A stretch of 64,000 bases of DNA from Caenorhabditis remanei (GCF_010183535.1 NC_071329.1:7440001-7504000); one strand, 5' to 3'; shown: positions 36,239-49,020, numbered from the stretch's first letter. The notes: generated by a model from the sequence alone, not told the origin. Translations and numbers: made by a program.

Positions 36239-38183
36239 ACTGAAAAAAGAAATCCCTATTTATGAGAAAACAGTTCCAAACAAAAAAGAAGAAAAACGAA
36301 TCGGAAACATTTTTGAAATGTTGATGAGTGGTGACTATGTAATAAGAGTCAATTCCCTTTTACTCCGTCACTGATAAGAGAAAATGTGACGGTCTTATTT
36401 GAAGAGGGAAAAGAGAAAAGAGAGAAGAAGAAGACTCCAAAAAAGTGTGAATGATAATAAAGGGAGGCAACGAGGAGGCAAAGCATTCCATTTTTGGAAG
36501 GAATTGGGAAAAGGAGGGAAGAAAAATAAAATCGATAGCTTATCATATCACACGGCCTCGATTCTGTGAAAAGAATAAAGAAGGAAGAAGTCAAATGGGG
36601 GAAGAAGAAGAAGACGAGGAAAAAGGATTGTAGACGAGGGAGGAAATGATCGATGAGTGATCGGAGAGAAGGAGAGAATCTCTTTTTAGAAGATGAAGTA
36701 GAAGAATGTTCGATAAAAAAGAGTGAATTGGGGACACACTTAACACTGATATACAATAAGTTTTCACCCACACAGTTGCAAGTTTTGTTACATCCGTTTT
36801 CTGATAGGCCAATGTCATGATATCTATGAGGAGGGGAGAGGTGAGAAAAGGCAAAGAGGGGGGGGGGGGGGAATAGAATGTGAAAAAGGAAAGGTTCGTT
36901 AAAAGAAGGGCGAGCAGAGATTCCAAAATCATGGTTTCAGAAATAGAATTTCTCGTATTGGAACTGATACGAACCGAGATTTTCTAAATTTTGATCATTC
37001 GACTGATGACTCTGGGGAGAATGAAGGCTAGCCTATTCAGAATATAGAAAAATAACGGGTGGTTCTTATTCTGATTACTCGGATTCGAGTTAGCATATCT
37101 GAGAAGAACAATGCTTGACGAAAAAAAACTTTTTAAATGTTATTATTATTTGGCTTCAATGGAACAAATGGGTTTGGTGCAACCATTGGGTTTGGTGCAA
37201 CCAGACTATTTGGGGTCAGTAGGAGATTTGGATCGGAATTTCTGACCGGAGTAACTCCCTCAGGATTGAAGCTAGAAGGCTGAAACTTGGCTATATATTA
37301 TCTTTCTTGCGGTGTCCGAGATTCTCTTTCCGACCAACATCTTTACAATGCCGCCACCGTAATCCTCTTTTGATCTACAGTAACCCGATGACGTCATAAA
37401 GCAAAATAATGTATCAAAAAGGAAAAAGAAAACAAACATTTCCAGATTTCAAATCAAAAGATATAAAATGTAACGATGTTTCTTTTTTGTTTTTGAAAAT
37501 ATTTCTGTCGGGCGAACAGATTACCATGAAAATGATTATAGATCTCTCTGGAATCTAATAGTAAGAAAAACAGAAAAAGCAATAGAAAACTCATAATTTC
37601 TAGAAACGCACTCATAAATTACTAAACCCGAGACAACCTTCTAACCAACCTAAATGACACACAAATCTGTTTGAATGCATAGTAAAATTGAGTGAAATTG
37701 AGTCGTCTCAGTGTCTGTCTCCTATCCATTTCTCAATTCCCGAATGACCTTTTCGATGGAATGAACAAATGAAAAAACATGAAGAAAAGAATGTGAAATA
37801 GTACAAGAGAAGGTATGTGGCAGATGGCCGAATCCGATAGAAATGAATGCTTGTCACTCGATCGTTTGTCTGTTTTTTTTTGTTGAGTCGGTTCGTTTTT
37901 CGGTTAACCCATAACCTATTTTCCGTAGGGAACATTCGATGATGTGTTTAATTGCGCTCTGTTGCACTTTTAGAATTGGGAGAATGTGAACGGAGCAGCG
38001 GGAATTTATAGAGACTGGTGTGTTCTGGCATTCTCTCGAATTTCAAATAACAGTTATTCCTAAGTTTAAATCTTTGAAACCTTTAAAAACACAGTAAAAA
38101 ACATAAAATATTTATTGGAAAATCTATTCTAAAATCTTGGCAACTATCTAACAAAAATAAATTAATTTCAAAGACTTCTTCTC
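36239..38183. other. 1.9-kb intergenic region with G-tract and short tandem repeat
   Basis: It contains purine-rich sequence (36400-36680, 36840-36910), an uninterrupted run of 14 G at 36858-36871, and two copies of an 18-bp unit GGTTTGGTGCAACCA at 37169-37203. A 5' exon of the docking-type gene may lie in the first 700 bp but I could not join one in phase. No other gene was recognised. Confidence 0.45.
36858..36871 (+). repeat. 14-nt poly-G tract
   Basis: An unbroken run of 14 guanines in an AT-rich genome. Long G tracts can fold as G-quadruplexes. In C. elegans they are deletion hot spots when the DOG-1/FANCJ helicase is missing (established knowledge). Confidence 0.9.
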
Positions 38184-38972
38184 TCATGAAGCTCTCCAGG
38201 GCTCTTCCTTCCCAGTTGTCACAAAGAGATTTGCTGAAATTTCAGAAAATAAACTTTTCAAGACAAATGAATGAAATAAACTCACAAATGCAAGCATACA
38301 TCTGCTCAGATTTACTAAATAATTGTTTTTCCTCGGCACACGAGTAGAAACTTTTGAAGAACTCATCCTCTGGAGGCAGATAAACGTCACACTTCAGTTT
38401 CCTTGTACAGTGATTTCTTCCAGGATACAAACATTCGAAAACACATTCCGCTTGACGAGCTGCTTTTTTATTCATAAATTGGCGTGTTTCGTCTGAAAAT
38501 TGAACAATGAGATGAGTTGTCTCCTTTCATCAACCTACCGAAATCTCCAATTTTGTCTTCTATCGTAGATATCATAATATCTCGGAATTCTTCCATACTC
38601 CGCCTACTCAAAACATTCATTTTCTGAGATGTACATCCTCTAAATCCATACATACTTGCATATGAACACTGCTTGATTCGATTGAAATCAGGAATGAATT
38701 GCTTCATGCAAGAAACGAATTTACAAGTGGGAAAGATTTTCTGAAAAAGAGTTTTGATCGATGACTTCGTTTCAAAATATGGATCTGAAAATATGAACTA
38801 GAAAACTAATAGGAAAACCTACCTCACATTTCGTGAAACATTTATCAACTGGTTCACTTCCAGCTCCTCTTTTCATGAGACACTTTTCGTATGGTTGACA
38901 TAAACATTGTTTGATGGCCTCACCACTAATAAAAGAAGGAATGAGAATTCCGAATAAAATTAGCAATCTCAT
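38184..38972 (-). CDS. Secreted cysteine-rich protein, nematode-specific
   Basis: Four exons (38972-38828, 38784-38539, 38492-38286, 38233-38184) join in phase to 215 aa. The start gives a signal peptide (MRLLILFGILIPSFISG). About 14 cysteines follow in spaced pairs (CLCQPYEKC, CFTKY, CKFVSC, CSYASMYGFRGC, CVFECLYPGRNHC), suggesting a disulfide-rich extracellular domain like the DUF19-type secreted proteins of nematodes. The exon 1 donor was chosen as T|GTGAGG because it keeps the upstream exon 2 acceptor (38784) in frame. A later GAG|GTAGG donor paired with a downstream acceptor (AAAATCTTT) would also be open. Function is unknown. Confidence 0.65.
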
Positions 38973-39290
38973 CTTTGAAAAACTTTTGAAAATCAAATGG
39001 AACAAATCGAATTGAAAGGTTCTCCGCTAATTCGTGCCTCCCTTAAATCGTGTTTCATCACAAAGTTCAGCCTGGGCGGGGACACCCCCACAACAACAGA
39101 CAAAACAGGTCGTCAATCAGATCTACGTAACGAAATGGGAAACAAAAAGTTGAAAATGTGGAAGTGCCTCCTCCGAGTGACCAATCTTGGTTATGGTATT
39201 CACACGGTAATTTAGCACTCCATTTCAGTTTAGCGTGGTTAATGACAGCTGATTGGCAATGGTGGAGACACAAACAGCCAGTACTCACGC

Positions 39291-39362
39291 ATTGGGGGGA
39301 GAGTCGAACTATTGACCTTCAGAACAGCAGACGGCTGTGTTAGCCACTAGACTACGGGTTCA
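39291..39362 (-). repeat. tRNA-derived fragment (pol III A and B boxes)
   Basis: Read on the minus strand, an A-box-like TAGTCTAGTGGCTA (39354-39341) is followed about 30 bp later by a B-box-like AGTTCGACTCT (39310-39300). The acceptor ends do not pair, so it is probably a SINE head or tRNA pseudogene. It resembles the fragment at 1225-1291 in the A box only. Confidence 0.4.
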
Positions 39363-41450
39363 ACAATTGCTGATGACTCGTGTTGGCATACATATTTCTC
39401 TGTTGTGGAGAGAGAAGGAGGGGGAGAAACTTGTCAAAAAATTCGTGTTTTTGAGCTGAAATGTCAAAAAATAAGTTTTATTATCTAGAAAAATATGAGA
39501 ATTCTAGAGAATCTTGTTGATGGCCTAGATTTCCCTCTTTGGTTTTCTAGGCCACCACCCTACACGACATGCCGAATGGGGATTGTCCTATTCAAAATAG
39601 TCTGAACAATTGTTTTGAAAACTTTGGATAAAAGTGCGAAAGTGGGCACACGTGGATTGGCTAGTGACAACAGAAACTCTAATTGATCTTCCAATTAGTT
39701 TTTGTTTTCATTTTGGTTTTTCTGGTCGGGTTGGTAAGGAAATCGGTCAGAAAAACTGGTATACTGAAAATTGTTCTCAATGGAGCGTAGTTACTGTAGC
39801 TATGATTAGGTATTATAGGTTCTGAATACCTGAAACGTCGCTCTACTGAAACTTTAAACGTACAATGGCTGTGTTAAGCTCCAAGATGCCATTTTTTCTT
39901 CTTTTTTGCTTTTTTCTTCATTTTTTCAATAACTTTGATTTAATCCAAAACACAAAAAATTTGTGAAATACAAAGATCGTTATGTTATTTTGATTCCCAC
40001 CCAGGAACCCATCAATTCTATTTTTTGTTCCTTTTTCTTCCATTTTCATCTCATTTTTCCCGTTTCGATCAGCTGTCATTCCCCAGATTTTTGATGCCAT
40101 AATATGTGTAATTGGTACCGTTTCCCTTACATTTAGTTCCCTGTCTGGTCTCGATTCAAGATCAAATATTCAGGCGAAACGAGGCAAACTTTCTCCTCGT
40201 TTCGTTCGCGATCATCATCATAAAATCACACTTTTTTACGACTTCCTCGCTTTCCCATCTCCTCATTATCACCTTTTCCCTCTTCTTTTGTCGACTTTGG
40301 AATCATTTCAGAATCAGCAAAATTTGATAATTTCAGACTTTTCAGGATTTTATTGAGTGTTCGAGACAGGTCAGAGTCCATTTGACACTGTAAACAGAAT
40401 ATGTTGTCATGTAACACGGACAGCTGACCGAGGAAGTTCACATGAAACGTACTGAAATAAACTTTTTAATCTTTTCTTATTTTTCAGACTGATTTAGACT
40501 TTTCAGATGTTAGACTTAGAATAACATTAACTTTTGGTGGCTACCATAAACAAAAAGTTTTCAGACAGTATCCCTACGTTGTCTCCAAACTGTAACAAAG
40601 AGAATCCAGTTATTGAAAATCGGCAATTTCGTTAGTCATTCATGATAAGTTATCATTATTAACTGGAAGCACATGGGAAACTCGGAAATGATGTCAACCA
40701 ATTAGGAATATTTTACTGATATGCAGAAGAAGATATTGAAATATTGGGTAACTTGGGAAAAGAGATAGCGACCTATAAGTTTTTTAGATTTCTTGAAGTT
40801 TAATGGTATCGTGGACCACATTTACAGTCAATGAGTAAACGGTTCAGTGGACATCGGGATTTCCAGGAGCACAGGTGGAAGTTTGGATCAAAAAGCAGGG
40901 ATTGAGTTCAGCATATAGACTTCTTGGATCTTATGTCCAACTAATGATAACTAAATGATAATGGCTGATGACGATATTCAAATTTCTCCGGTTTCAAAAC
41001 CAATTAAGTTTCAAGACAAATAACTTTCAGTGGTTGCTTCTCGGCTCAATTGTCGCAGAATATCTCTGAATCCAGAATCTGTTGAAACACATTCAAAGAC
41101 TTATTTTCAAATCATATGAATTCCACATGAAAACTCTTTCAGAAGGTTTTCGAATCCTAACAAAACTTGTGCTTTTCTGACAGAATGAGTTTGACATGAC
41201 AAATGTATCAAGAACTCTGATGTTCTCTTTTGGTTTCTTGGTTTCTTATTTTGGGTAAACACATTCTGCACGTTTTCTCCAATCAACAACTTTTCGATAT
41301 GAATGGAACTACATCAGTGATGCTACAAACTCGTAATACCTATATTACTGAAATCAGGCTACGTCCAAACACAAAATACTTTCACCTCTTCGAAACAAAA
41401 GGCACCGCTCTCTACATAAGCACGCCTTTTTCGCGCCTTAACCCAATTGT

Positions 41451-41504
41451 CTTATCAATAGATAAGAATTGAAATGATGCTCTCGTTGCTCTCAATCTGA
41501 TAAG
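41451..41504. promoter_or_regulatory. GATA-factor motif cluster upstream of gpcp-2
   Basis: CTTATCA (41451), GATAAG (41461) and CTGATAAG (41497) occur within 55 bp, 30 bp before the upstream ATG of the gpcp-2-like gene. TGATAAG is the core bound by intestinal GATA factors such as ELT-2. Three sites this close is suggestive, not proof. Confidence 0.35.
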
Positions 41505-41535
41505 AAATTTCTCTCAACAATCAGAATTGTTTCAA

Positions 41536-44500
41536 ATGCACTTCACCCGTCGCGCAGTTTCTCCAAGAGCGTCATTTGTGTTCGATCCACGAGTTAATTC
41601 TATTAACTCTCATCTATCAAGACGTCCAAGAATATCAGAGTGTCCGGAGGAAGAAGAAGAAGAAGGAGGAGAGGAAATCTTCGTGTTTGGAAGTGAAGAG
41701 ATGAGACAGACCATTCTAGAAGATATACCAGCTATTATTCTGGAAGAGGAAGAAGAGGATAATGACAGTATGGGTTAGTTTATTTATTTATTTTGGTTTG
41801 ATCTGAAGCTATGAATGTCTGGAAACTCACAAATACAGTATGTTGAATAAATGGACATTGTAGAAAACTAAAAATGCAAACGATTTGAATCTAATTTATT
41901 GTCCATCACCAAATTTCCTAGATCTTTCACCTGAATTATCCACTCGAATCTAATAGGTTACTGTATGTGCATCAATTCATCTCGTGTTCCTTCTTTTCAC
42001 ATTATTCCTTTTGAATTAATAATCTTATCTAAGCAGTCTTCCCAGTTTCTATATCATCAAAACCTCTCCACATCCTCGTATGACCTTCCTTCATCTTCTC
42101 AACTATTACCTGCGTGCAGGTCATTTTCATCAAAAAATCTGATTGTTTGATCTACTTTTCGATATCAATATTTGCTCTTCAAAAACGGACGATGGAACGA
42201 GATGTACAGTGCAAAAGTCAACAGTGTCACTGCATTAAGTGGTGATCTGGGAAAGAGAGATGCCGTTTGTTGATGATATATTGATTGTTCTATGACTCCA
42301 ACCAGATTTATATTATTATTTACAACTGTGTCGTCTTCTAGAATCTATTTTCCTGTTCGTCAACTTCCTCATCATCTGCTAGACTTTTGAGTGCGATTTG
42401 TCATATTTTCTGTCGTCTCACTTTACACCGATATATTCCCACGTGTCATGACGCATCATGTCCCCTTCTTTTGGATTTCTTTTTCCACACCGCTCTAGCT
42501 TTTTCTCCGTTTCCATCACCCCTTCCCTCTTGCTTCATTTTTCTTTCACACTCTAGCAGTCTGCGCGTATCTCCATTGCTCAGTCTATCTCTTTAGAGTC
42601 GATAGTCGTCCTTTGGCCCAAAAGTTTTGGTTCCATTCTGCCACTTTTTCATTTTTTCCTCTATGAGTTGATTTGATCTAGTTATTTTCGAAGTCAGTGA
42701 ACATCCAAGGGTCAGGGGAAAAAACGAGAATCTATTTTTTCGAATTTCGAAAAAGAAGATATTTCGAGTACATCAGCACGGAATATGCACTCAACTTGAA
42801 GAGAGAGGAGCACATTTTGTGATGGCTCATTTCTCAAATTTCGAAACGACTTTTGAACTAGAGATGTTAGAGATAGTCGCAATGAAAAGTCGTACTAGTT
42901 GTCTTATCGAAACTACCATTTGTTTATGTTACTGTTTACTACTAGTCACTTCCGCTGAATCGCATCTACTCTGATAAGCGATTATACCAGTAGGCGTTCC
43001 TTTTTAATCTGTGGAAAAGCGGTCTTTTTCATTCTTTTTTGAATTTCTTGATATTTTGATTTCAACCTAATCTCTCAACCTTTTTCTCCTCACTGTCAGT
43101 TATCACGTAACCCATTTATTAATCGGCAAGCAACACGTGTGATAATTCGGGTAATAATGAGTCGTCTCAACTATTTCTTTCCCTCGATTCTAAATTATTT
43201 CGTGTGTCTGACTCTGACATGCTACGTTTCGCCACCGCCGCACTTTCAAAAGGTATACTATTGAGAAATTGAAGAAAAACAGGTTTTATCTTTTTTATCT
43301 TTCGTTTTTTCGGTCAAAGTCCTATCAAATCGTGCGAAATTATATTTTTTTCATTGACTGGAAATTAAAAAGACTAGGAAATCTTGCAATTTTTCTTCTT
43401 TCATTTCTTTTTTAATGATCAGTTTAATGAATAGTCAACAATTGATAAGAAGAAAGTAGGTTCCTCGTTGTAGGTTCTTTGTACGTGCGTTTTTGAAACT
43501 CGTTTATCGCTGTCGTTGACTTTATCTCGATCTTACTTACTTTTAGTGTAAACTAACTTGCCTTTAAATTCAATCGCAGTGAGATGTATAGCAGATGTTC
43601 GCGTGATGCAAGTATTCTTGAGAATTATATTTTTCGTTGCTTACTTTTTTCGTTCTGCTCATAAGGAATGTTTTCAATGACTATCGAACATCTTTGAATT
43701 TAGCTCGATTGATTATGCGAGTCTTTTCCTATTTTTTCAAAACAAATTCAACCTTTCAAAATTGATTTTGATGATTTTGATGTCTAAATTTCCAAAAATA
43801 TAAAATTTGAATGAAGAAAACGCTTTGAGTGTTTGCAGACGACACTTGTTGTATACCGTAGTATCTCTCCATTGAAATTGCATTTTTGCAAAAAAAATTT
43901 TGCGAAACTCTTTCTTTCTTCTTCCAAATAGCTATTTATTAGTTTTCCTTTTTCAGTGATGTCGGTGGCGCGACCCGTCCGCGTTCACTTCGCGGTCGAC
44001 GTCGAAAACTTGCTCGCGCATCAGTCGGTGTACGTCGTTGGATCGTCGGATGTGCTCGGCACTTGGGAAGCCAAACGGGCGATGCCGCTCGTCCAAGACC
44101 CCGAAAGAACGTAAGTTGTATATTTGTACTCTACTATAAACAAAAATTGTATTTCAGCATGCGTTGGAAGGGATCAATCATGAGCGAATACGATCAGCTC
44201 AAATTCCGTTATTTTATCGGATACAATTTGATGTCCGATTCAGGAGAGAAGCTTATCGTTGGTAAGTTGTTCGCTGTGTTTTTTAAAAATAAATTACCTT
44301 TTATTCCAGATAAATGGGAAGCTTTCCTTCATCCTCGCTCAACTCTCTGCTCTGCCGAAAGCCGTAATGGCGAGTGTCGTGTCGATCGTGTCGACTTATT
44401 CGGATACTATGCTGGACGGAAATGTGTTTCTGATGGTTGGCTTCAACACCCCGATGAAAATCAAATTCTTCTGAGACTTCATGGAAATGCTTTGAAGTTC

Positions 44501-46544
44501 TATAAAACTGCGAAGGAGCGCAAGAATTGTCGCGTTAAAATGACGCCATTGGATGTTCGTTTCAAAGCGGTAAGTATTGTAACAAAAGCTTCGTTGCATA
44601 AACATTTTTGAAGTCAGTATAAACAATTTTGACCAGATTTTTCAGCCTCCAAGTGGACACATCAGCTTCAGTTACGGAGAAGACGAGGAAGACGAAGATG
44701 ATGATCAAACGGCCCCATCTAACAAGTGTACTCATTCGGTTACTCATGTCGCTGTTCTCTCGGATCCTCGTCCAAAGTTCTACGATCAAGAAGAAACTGG
44801 AGTCGTCTTCAACAACAATAAAGACTATCTGGTGTTCAGAACTCACTGTTTGGCTGCCGAATTTCTAGCCTTCTACATTGAAATATTCTCGGAAGAAAGA
44901 AAACGCATTGGTGCTTGTTACGCACTTCCTTCTGCTCTTCAAGACGCTTCCGGTATAATTCACTTGCCATTTATCAACTCTTCTGGTCGTCCCATTGGAC
45001 AAGTTTCCATTGAATACTTATGTGTTCGTGCTTTGAAAGGATTCGAGGAACCACAACTTATGGATCAAACTTTCTGTCGTCATTGGAAGAAGAGAAACAA
45101 TGCGTTGGAAGTTGGTCACCGTGGTGCTGGTAACTCATACACCAAGTTCGCAATGGCAAGAGAGAATACAGTTCATTCGTTGAACACTGCCGCAAAGAAT
45201 GGAGCAGATTATGTAGAGTTTGATGTCCAATTGACAAAGGATCGTATCGCAGTCATCTATCACGATTTCCACGTGTTGGTATCAGTCGCAAGAAGAGATG
45301 GGCACGCACTCCCGCCACCAATGACTCGCGCTCAATTGGATTCATCAAATCTCGATTTCCATGAACTTCCTGTTAAGGATTTGAAGCTTTCCCAACTTAA
45401 ACTGTTGATGTTGGATCATTTGAGTTTCCCACAGAAGAAAGAAAACGTGAAGAAATTAGTGGAGACTGGCGAGGAGGAAGAAGACTTCAAACCGTTCCCA
45501 ACACTTGTTGAAGCTCTCACGAAAGTTGATCCGGACGTAGGATTCAATGTTGAAGTCAAGTATCCGATGATGCAGAATGTAAGATTTTGCAAATCGATTT
45601 GTAGTCTTCATTCTACAAATCCACTTTTCTACATGCATACAACAAGCGTGTGAAAACAAATGGATTTGTGGCAAGCTTACTTATGACAAACTTTAAAAAA
45701 TTATCTTCTTTCTTTGTTAATTTCGTTTTTTTTTTCAGAACGGAGAACACGAATGCGATCACTACTTCGAGCGCAATCTCTTCGTTGACATTATTCTCGC
45801 TGATGTTTTGAAACACGCCGCAAACCGAAGAATCATGTTCAGCAGTTTCGATCCGGATATCTGCTCAATGGTTGCCTCAAAACAAAATAAATATCCAGTG
45901 TTGTTCCTTTGTGTCGGTGAAACTCAGAGATACACTCCGTTCCAAGACCAGAGAACGAGTACGTCGATGACGGCCGTGAATTTCGCTGTTGGAGCTGATC
46001 TTCTAGTAAGAATTCTAGAAAACCAGCTATATTTAACACTAATTTGTTTTTTCAGGGTGTCAATTTCAATTCGGAAGACTTGCTCAAAGATCCAATGCCA
46101 GTCAAAAAAGCCAACGAATTTGGGATGGTTACTTTCGTTTGGGGAGAAGATCTCGACAAGAAAGAAAACATTAATTATTTCAAAAAGGAGCTCGGAGTCG
46201 ATGGAGTTATCTACGATCGAATCGGAGAGGAGGAACGTCGCCGAAATGTGTTCATTGTCGAAAGAGAACAGAAGCGCGCGTTGCTCAGTTGCTCTGGAGC
46301 AAGCACTCCGCAAAGAGCTCCATCTCCATCGCCGGTTTCTTCGGAGAATAACAATTCGCCACCATTGAGTGCGAAGTTGACTCGAAATACTCAATCTGAT
46401 TCAGCCCTGTTGGAGGAAAACGAAGATGACGTGGAGGTAGTACTTATTCCGATGAAGTCCCTAACTACACTTATTTTTCAGGGCTTGACTGACAAGTTGA
46501 CAATTACCGGTTTCCAATCTGCACCCATGGTCTCTACGCAGTAA
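41536..46544 (+). CDS. gpcp-2: Glycerophosphocholine phosphodiesterase (GPCPD1/GDE5 type) with CBM20 domain
   Basis: Eight exons (41536-41773, 43957-44110, 44158-44261, 44310-44569, 44646-45578, 45739-46005, 46056-46436, 46482-46544) give 799 aa. A second start at 43959 gives 719 aa. The core begins with a CBM20 starch-binding domain (VRVHFAVDV...[10 protein letters not shown]). A linker region follows, then the GDPD catalytic domain: [29 protein letters not shown] and HDF carry the expected His, Glu and Asp residues. GPCPD1 cleaves glycerophosphocholine to glycerol-3-phosphate and choline. Exon 1 is acidic ([13 protein letters not shown]). It joins exon 2 in phase across a 2.2-kb intron, but the exon 2 acceptor could equally receive a spliced leader and start at 43959. 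The gene symbol rests on my recollection of C. elegans T05H10.7 beside pdha-1. Confidence 0.88.
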
Positions 46545-46585
46545 TCCCGTTACAAATATGCTAAACAAAAATTCATGATAATATC

Positions 46586-46638
46586 AATTCGCTTCTTTTT
46601 TTTCATTCGCTTCTTTTATTTTTCATTCGCTTCTTTTC
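46586..46638 (+). repeat. Short tandem repeat in gpcp-2 3' UTR
   Basis: Three imperfect copies of a unit like TTCATTCGCTTCTTTT lie 40 bp after the stop codon, within the likely 3' UTR between convergent genes. Confidence 0.7.
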
Positions 46639-47042
46639 ATCCTCATACTCTTCTCTTTTGATATCCTTGAATTTAGTACGCATTCTCATTCATCTCATTT
46701 TCTATGAACGTAATATTATTGCCTTTTTTCCGAATGATGAGCTTTGATGTCCTTTTGAACTAATTTTGTAGACTAGGAAGTCATGAACAAAGTTCTATGA
46801 TCTTCAATGTTTGAGACAATTGGTCCCGATAAAAATGTGATTTATGCAATAAAAAATTATAAATCAACACGAGAAGTGAAGAAACATTCAACTAGAACTA
46901 GAGACATATTTGAATTCACTGGAATATTATTGAAAACTGTCACCGAAACTACAACGAAAAGCTCTAGAAAAAAATATAATTTAGAAAAGAAAAAGTTAGA
47001 AATTATCGATCAATATTGTTGCATAGATGAGAGTCGAGTCGT

Positions 47043-48336
47043 TTATGCTCTTCCAATAGCCTTGAGAAGGTCGGCAGAAGTTTTGTACGGCTGGACGATA
47101 GTCTCGTCAATGGTGGCTCCGCGGATCTGAAATTTCATTCATCAACTTTTGATTTGCTTATTTGAAAACTTACAGTTTGAGCTGGTGTATTGTGATAAAT
47201 GTCAGTGTAAAGAGCCTCTGGTGGGAGAACTCCATCGGATGTGGCAATCTTGAGCGCCTCGTCGACTTCTTTACGAACTTCCTTATCGATAGCCTTGAGC
47301 TCTTCTTCGGTAGCCAATGAAGAGGTGATGATGCGATCCTTGAATCCGGTGATTGGATCTCTGGTCTTACGAACCTCTTGAATCTCTTCACGAGAACGGT
47401 AGCTGGTTCCTGGATCAGACATAGAGTGACCGTGGTATCTGTAGGTGGCCATTTCCATCATAAGTGGTCCCTTGCCACTGTCACAGTACTCCTTTGCCCA
47501 CTTGGTGGCTTCGCGGACAGCAAGAATGTCCATTCCGTCGACCCAGATTCCGGGAACGTAGTCTCCTCTGGTGTAATACTCGGTGGAAGCAGAAGCACGC
47601 TCAACAGGGGTTCCCATTCCAAATCCGTTGTTTTCACAGACGAACAGAACTGGCAAATCCCAGAGTTTAGCCATGTTGGTAGCTTCGAAAAGCTGTCCTT
47701 GATTGGCGGCACCGTCTCCGTACAAAGTGACACAGACATTCTTTTGCTCACTGAAAACTAGATATTACCATTGAATTCATTTAGAAGCATTTTTACCTAC
47801 CGGTATTTCATGGCCAAAGCAACTCCAGCTCCGAGTGGTTGTTGAGCTCCGACAATTCCGTTTCCTCCGTAGAAGTTCTTGGTGTACATGTGCATGGATC
47901 CTCCCTTTCCGTGCACGTTTCCAGCAATTCTTCCTGTCAACTCAGCGAGCACTTCAGTCACTGTTGCTCCGAGAAGCCAAGTCCATCCGTGACAACGGTA
48001 TGCAGTGATGACAGCGTCTCCTTCAGTCATAGCAGCTTTCATTCCAACGGCGCAAGCCTCTTGTCCAGAGTACAAATGACAGAATCCACGAATCTTCTTC
48101 TCTTTGTACAAGTTTCCGGCAGCAGATTCCATACGACGAATGACCTGCATGTCACGGTAGTACTTGAGAGCATCCTCCTTATTCAAGGTGACGGAGGTAT
48201 TCGGTCCGCTGTCAAGTTTGTGGAGTTTGCATGGTTTCGTGTGGAACGACACCTCAGTGCTGCTTGCAAGACGAACTTGCTGCGTGCGGAGTCCTCCGGC
48301 TGTAAGCGATTGAATTTGTCTCGCGAACAGAGCCAT
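47043..48336 (-). CDS. pdha-1: Pyruvate dehydrogenase E1 component subunit alpha
   Basis: Three exons (48336-47801, 47750-47174, 47126-47043) give 398 aa, the length expected for nematode PDHA. The N-terminus ([11 protein letters not shown]...) is a basic, Ser/Ala-rich mitochondrial targeting peptide. The thiamine-diphosphate motif is present as GDGAANQGQ...ENN. The regulatory loop [17 protein letters not shown] keeps the serines phosphorylated by PDH kinase in other animals. [19 protein letters not shown] is a strong family block. With the beta subunit it forms the E1 tetramer that decarboxylates pyruvate in the mitochondrial matrix. The start was set at 48336 because TTTTCAG just upstream (about 48373) looks like a trans-splice or intron acceptor. 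It is convergent with gpcp-2. The ufd-2 stop lies about 685 bp upstream on the same strand, too far for a standard operon. Confidence 0.96.
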
Positions 48337-49020
48337 TGTTGTCGACCAAATACGTTCCAGTTGTACCAAGCTACTGAAAAATGGCATTGTTAAAAACAAA
48401 ACAGAAAAAATAAAAATCAAGGATGGGGATTGATGGAAATTATTATTATGAGTTCGATCCGAAAAGAACCAAGACATGTCACAAATCACATAAGCAACAC
48501 GACATTTTCTCGAATAGAAAACCTACAGAAACTTTGTCATTTGAAGAAGCAAAATGCTAAAAAGTGTGGAATAGTATGTTCGGAATCAGAAAATTAGAAA
48601 AATAATAGAGGTAATCAAATTGGTTTGTAGAAACCAATAATCAATGAGAAAGAACAAGGAAAATAATAATAAAGAATGCGGATAAAATTTTATTGACATT
48701 TGATAGAAAGAAGGGTAAGATACTCGTGATTAAACGTGTGTTGATTGTAAACTGGCAAGAACACCGAAAAAGTTTGAATAAATTATAAAATTGAATTGCA
48801 GGAAAACATGAAAACCGTTTTGTTACATTAATGCTTTTTGTTTTCCGCAAATCAATTATGGAGGAGACGCATGCATGTAAAAAAAACTCAAACCGAAAGA
48901 AAATGACCCTATTACCAAACAGATTTACAAATATTTTTGATCGACTCGATCAGTATACATACAAAAAATGGGTATGATAAAGAAGTGAATAAATAAAGTA
49001 TAAAACATGCGGAAACTTCT
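48337..49020. other. Intergenic region between pdha-1 and ufd-2
   Basis: About 680 AT-rich bases hold the pdha-1 promoter and the ufd-2 3' flank. No separate gene was seen. Confidence 0.4.

Larger units (their letters stand above)
38973..41535. other. 2.6-kb intergenic region upstream of gpcp-2
   Basis: It holds a tRNA-derived fragment near 39290-39362 and GATA-type motifs next to the gpcp-2 upstream exon. A 51-codon basic ORF lies on the minus strand (ATG near 40381, just after a TTTACAG) but has no partner exons I can defend. Nothing else was recognised. Confidence 0.4.

Noticed and set aside
40226..40441. Minus-strand ORF with a basic KRGSRKKV tail
   Set aside because: A TTTACAG precedes an internal ATG, but there is no other exon, domain or conservation evidence.
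46807..47130. 107-codon plus-strand ORF between gpcp-2 and pdha-1
   Set aside because: Its second half is antisense to the last pdha-1 exon and the rest is 3' UTR-like.
48337..48489. Longer N-terminus for PDHA-1 starting upstream at MICDMSWF
   Set aside because: The extension runs through a TTTTCAG acceptor and intron-like sequence; the start at 48336 gives a proper mitochondrial targeting peptide and the expected length.
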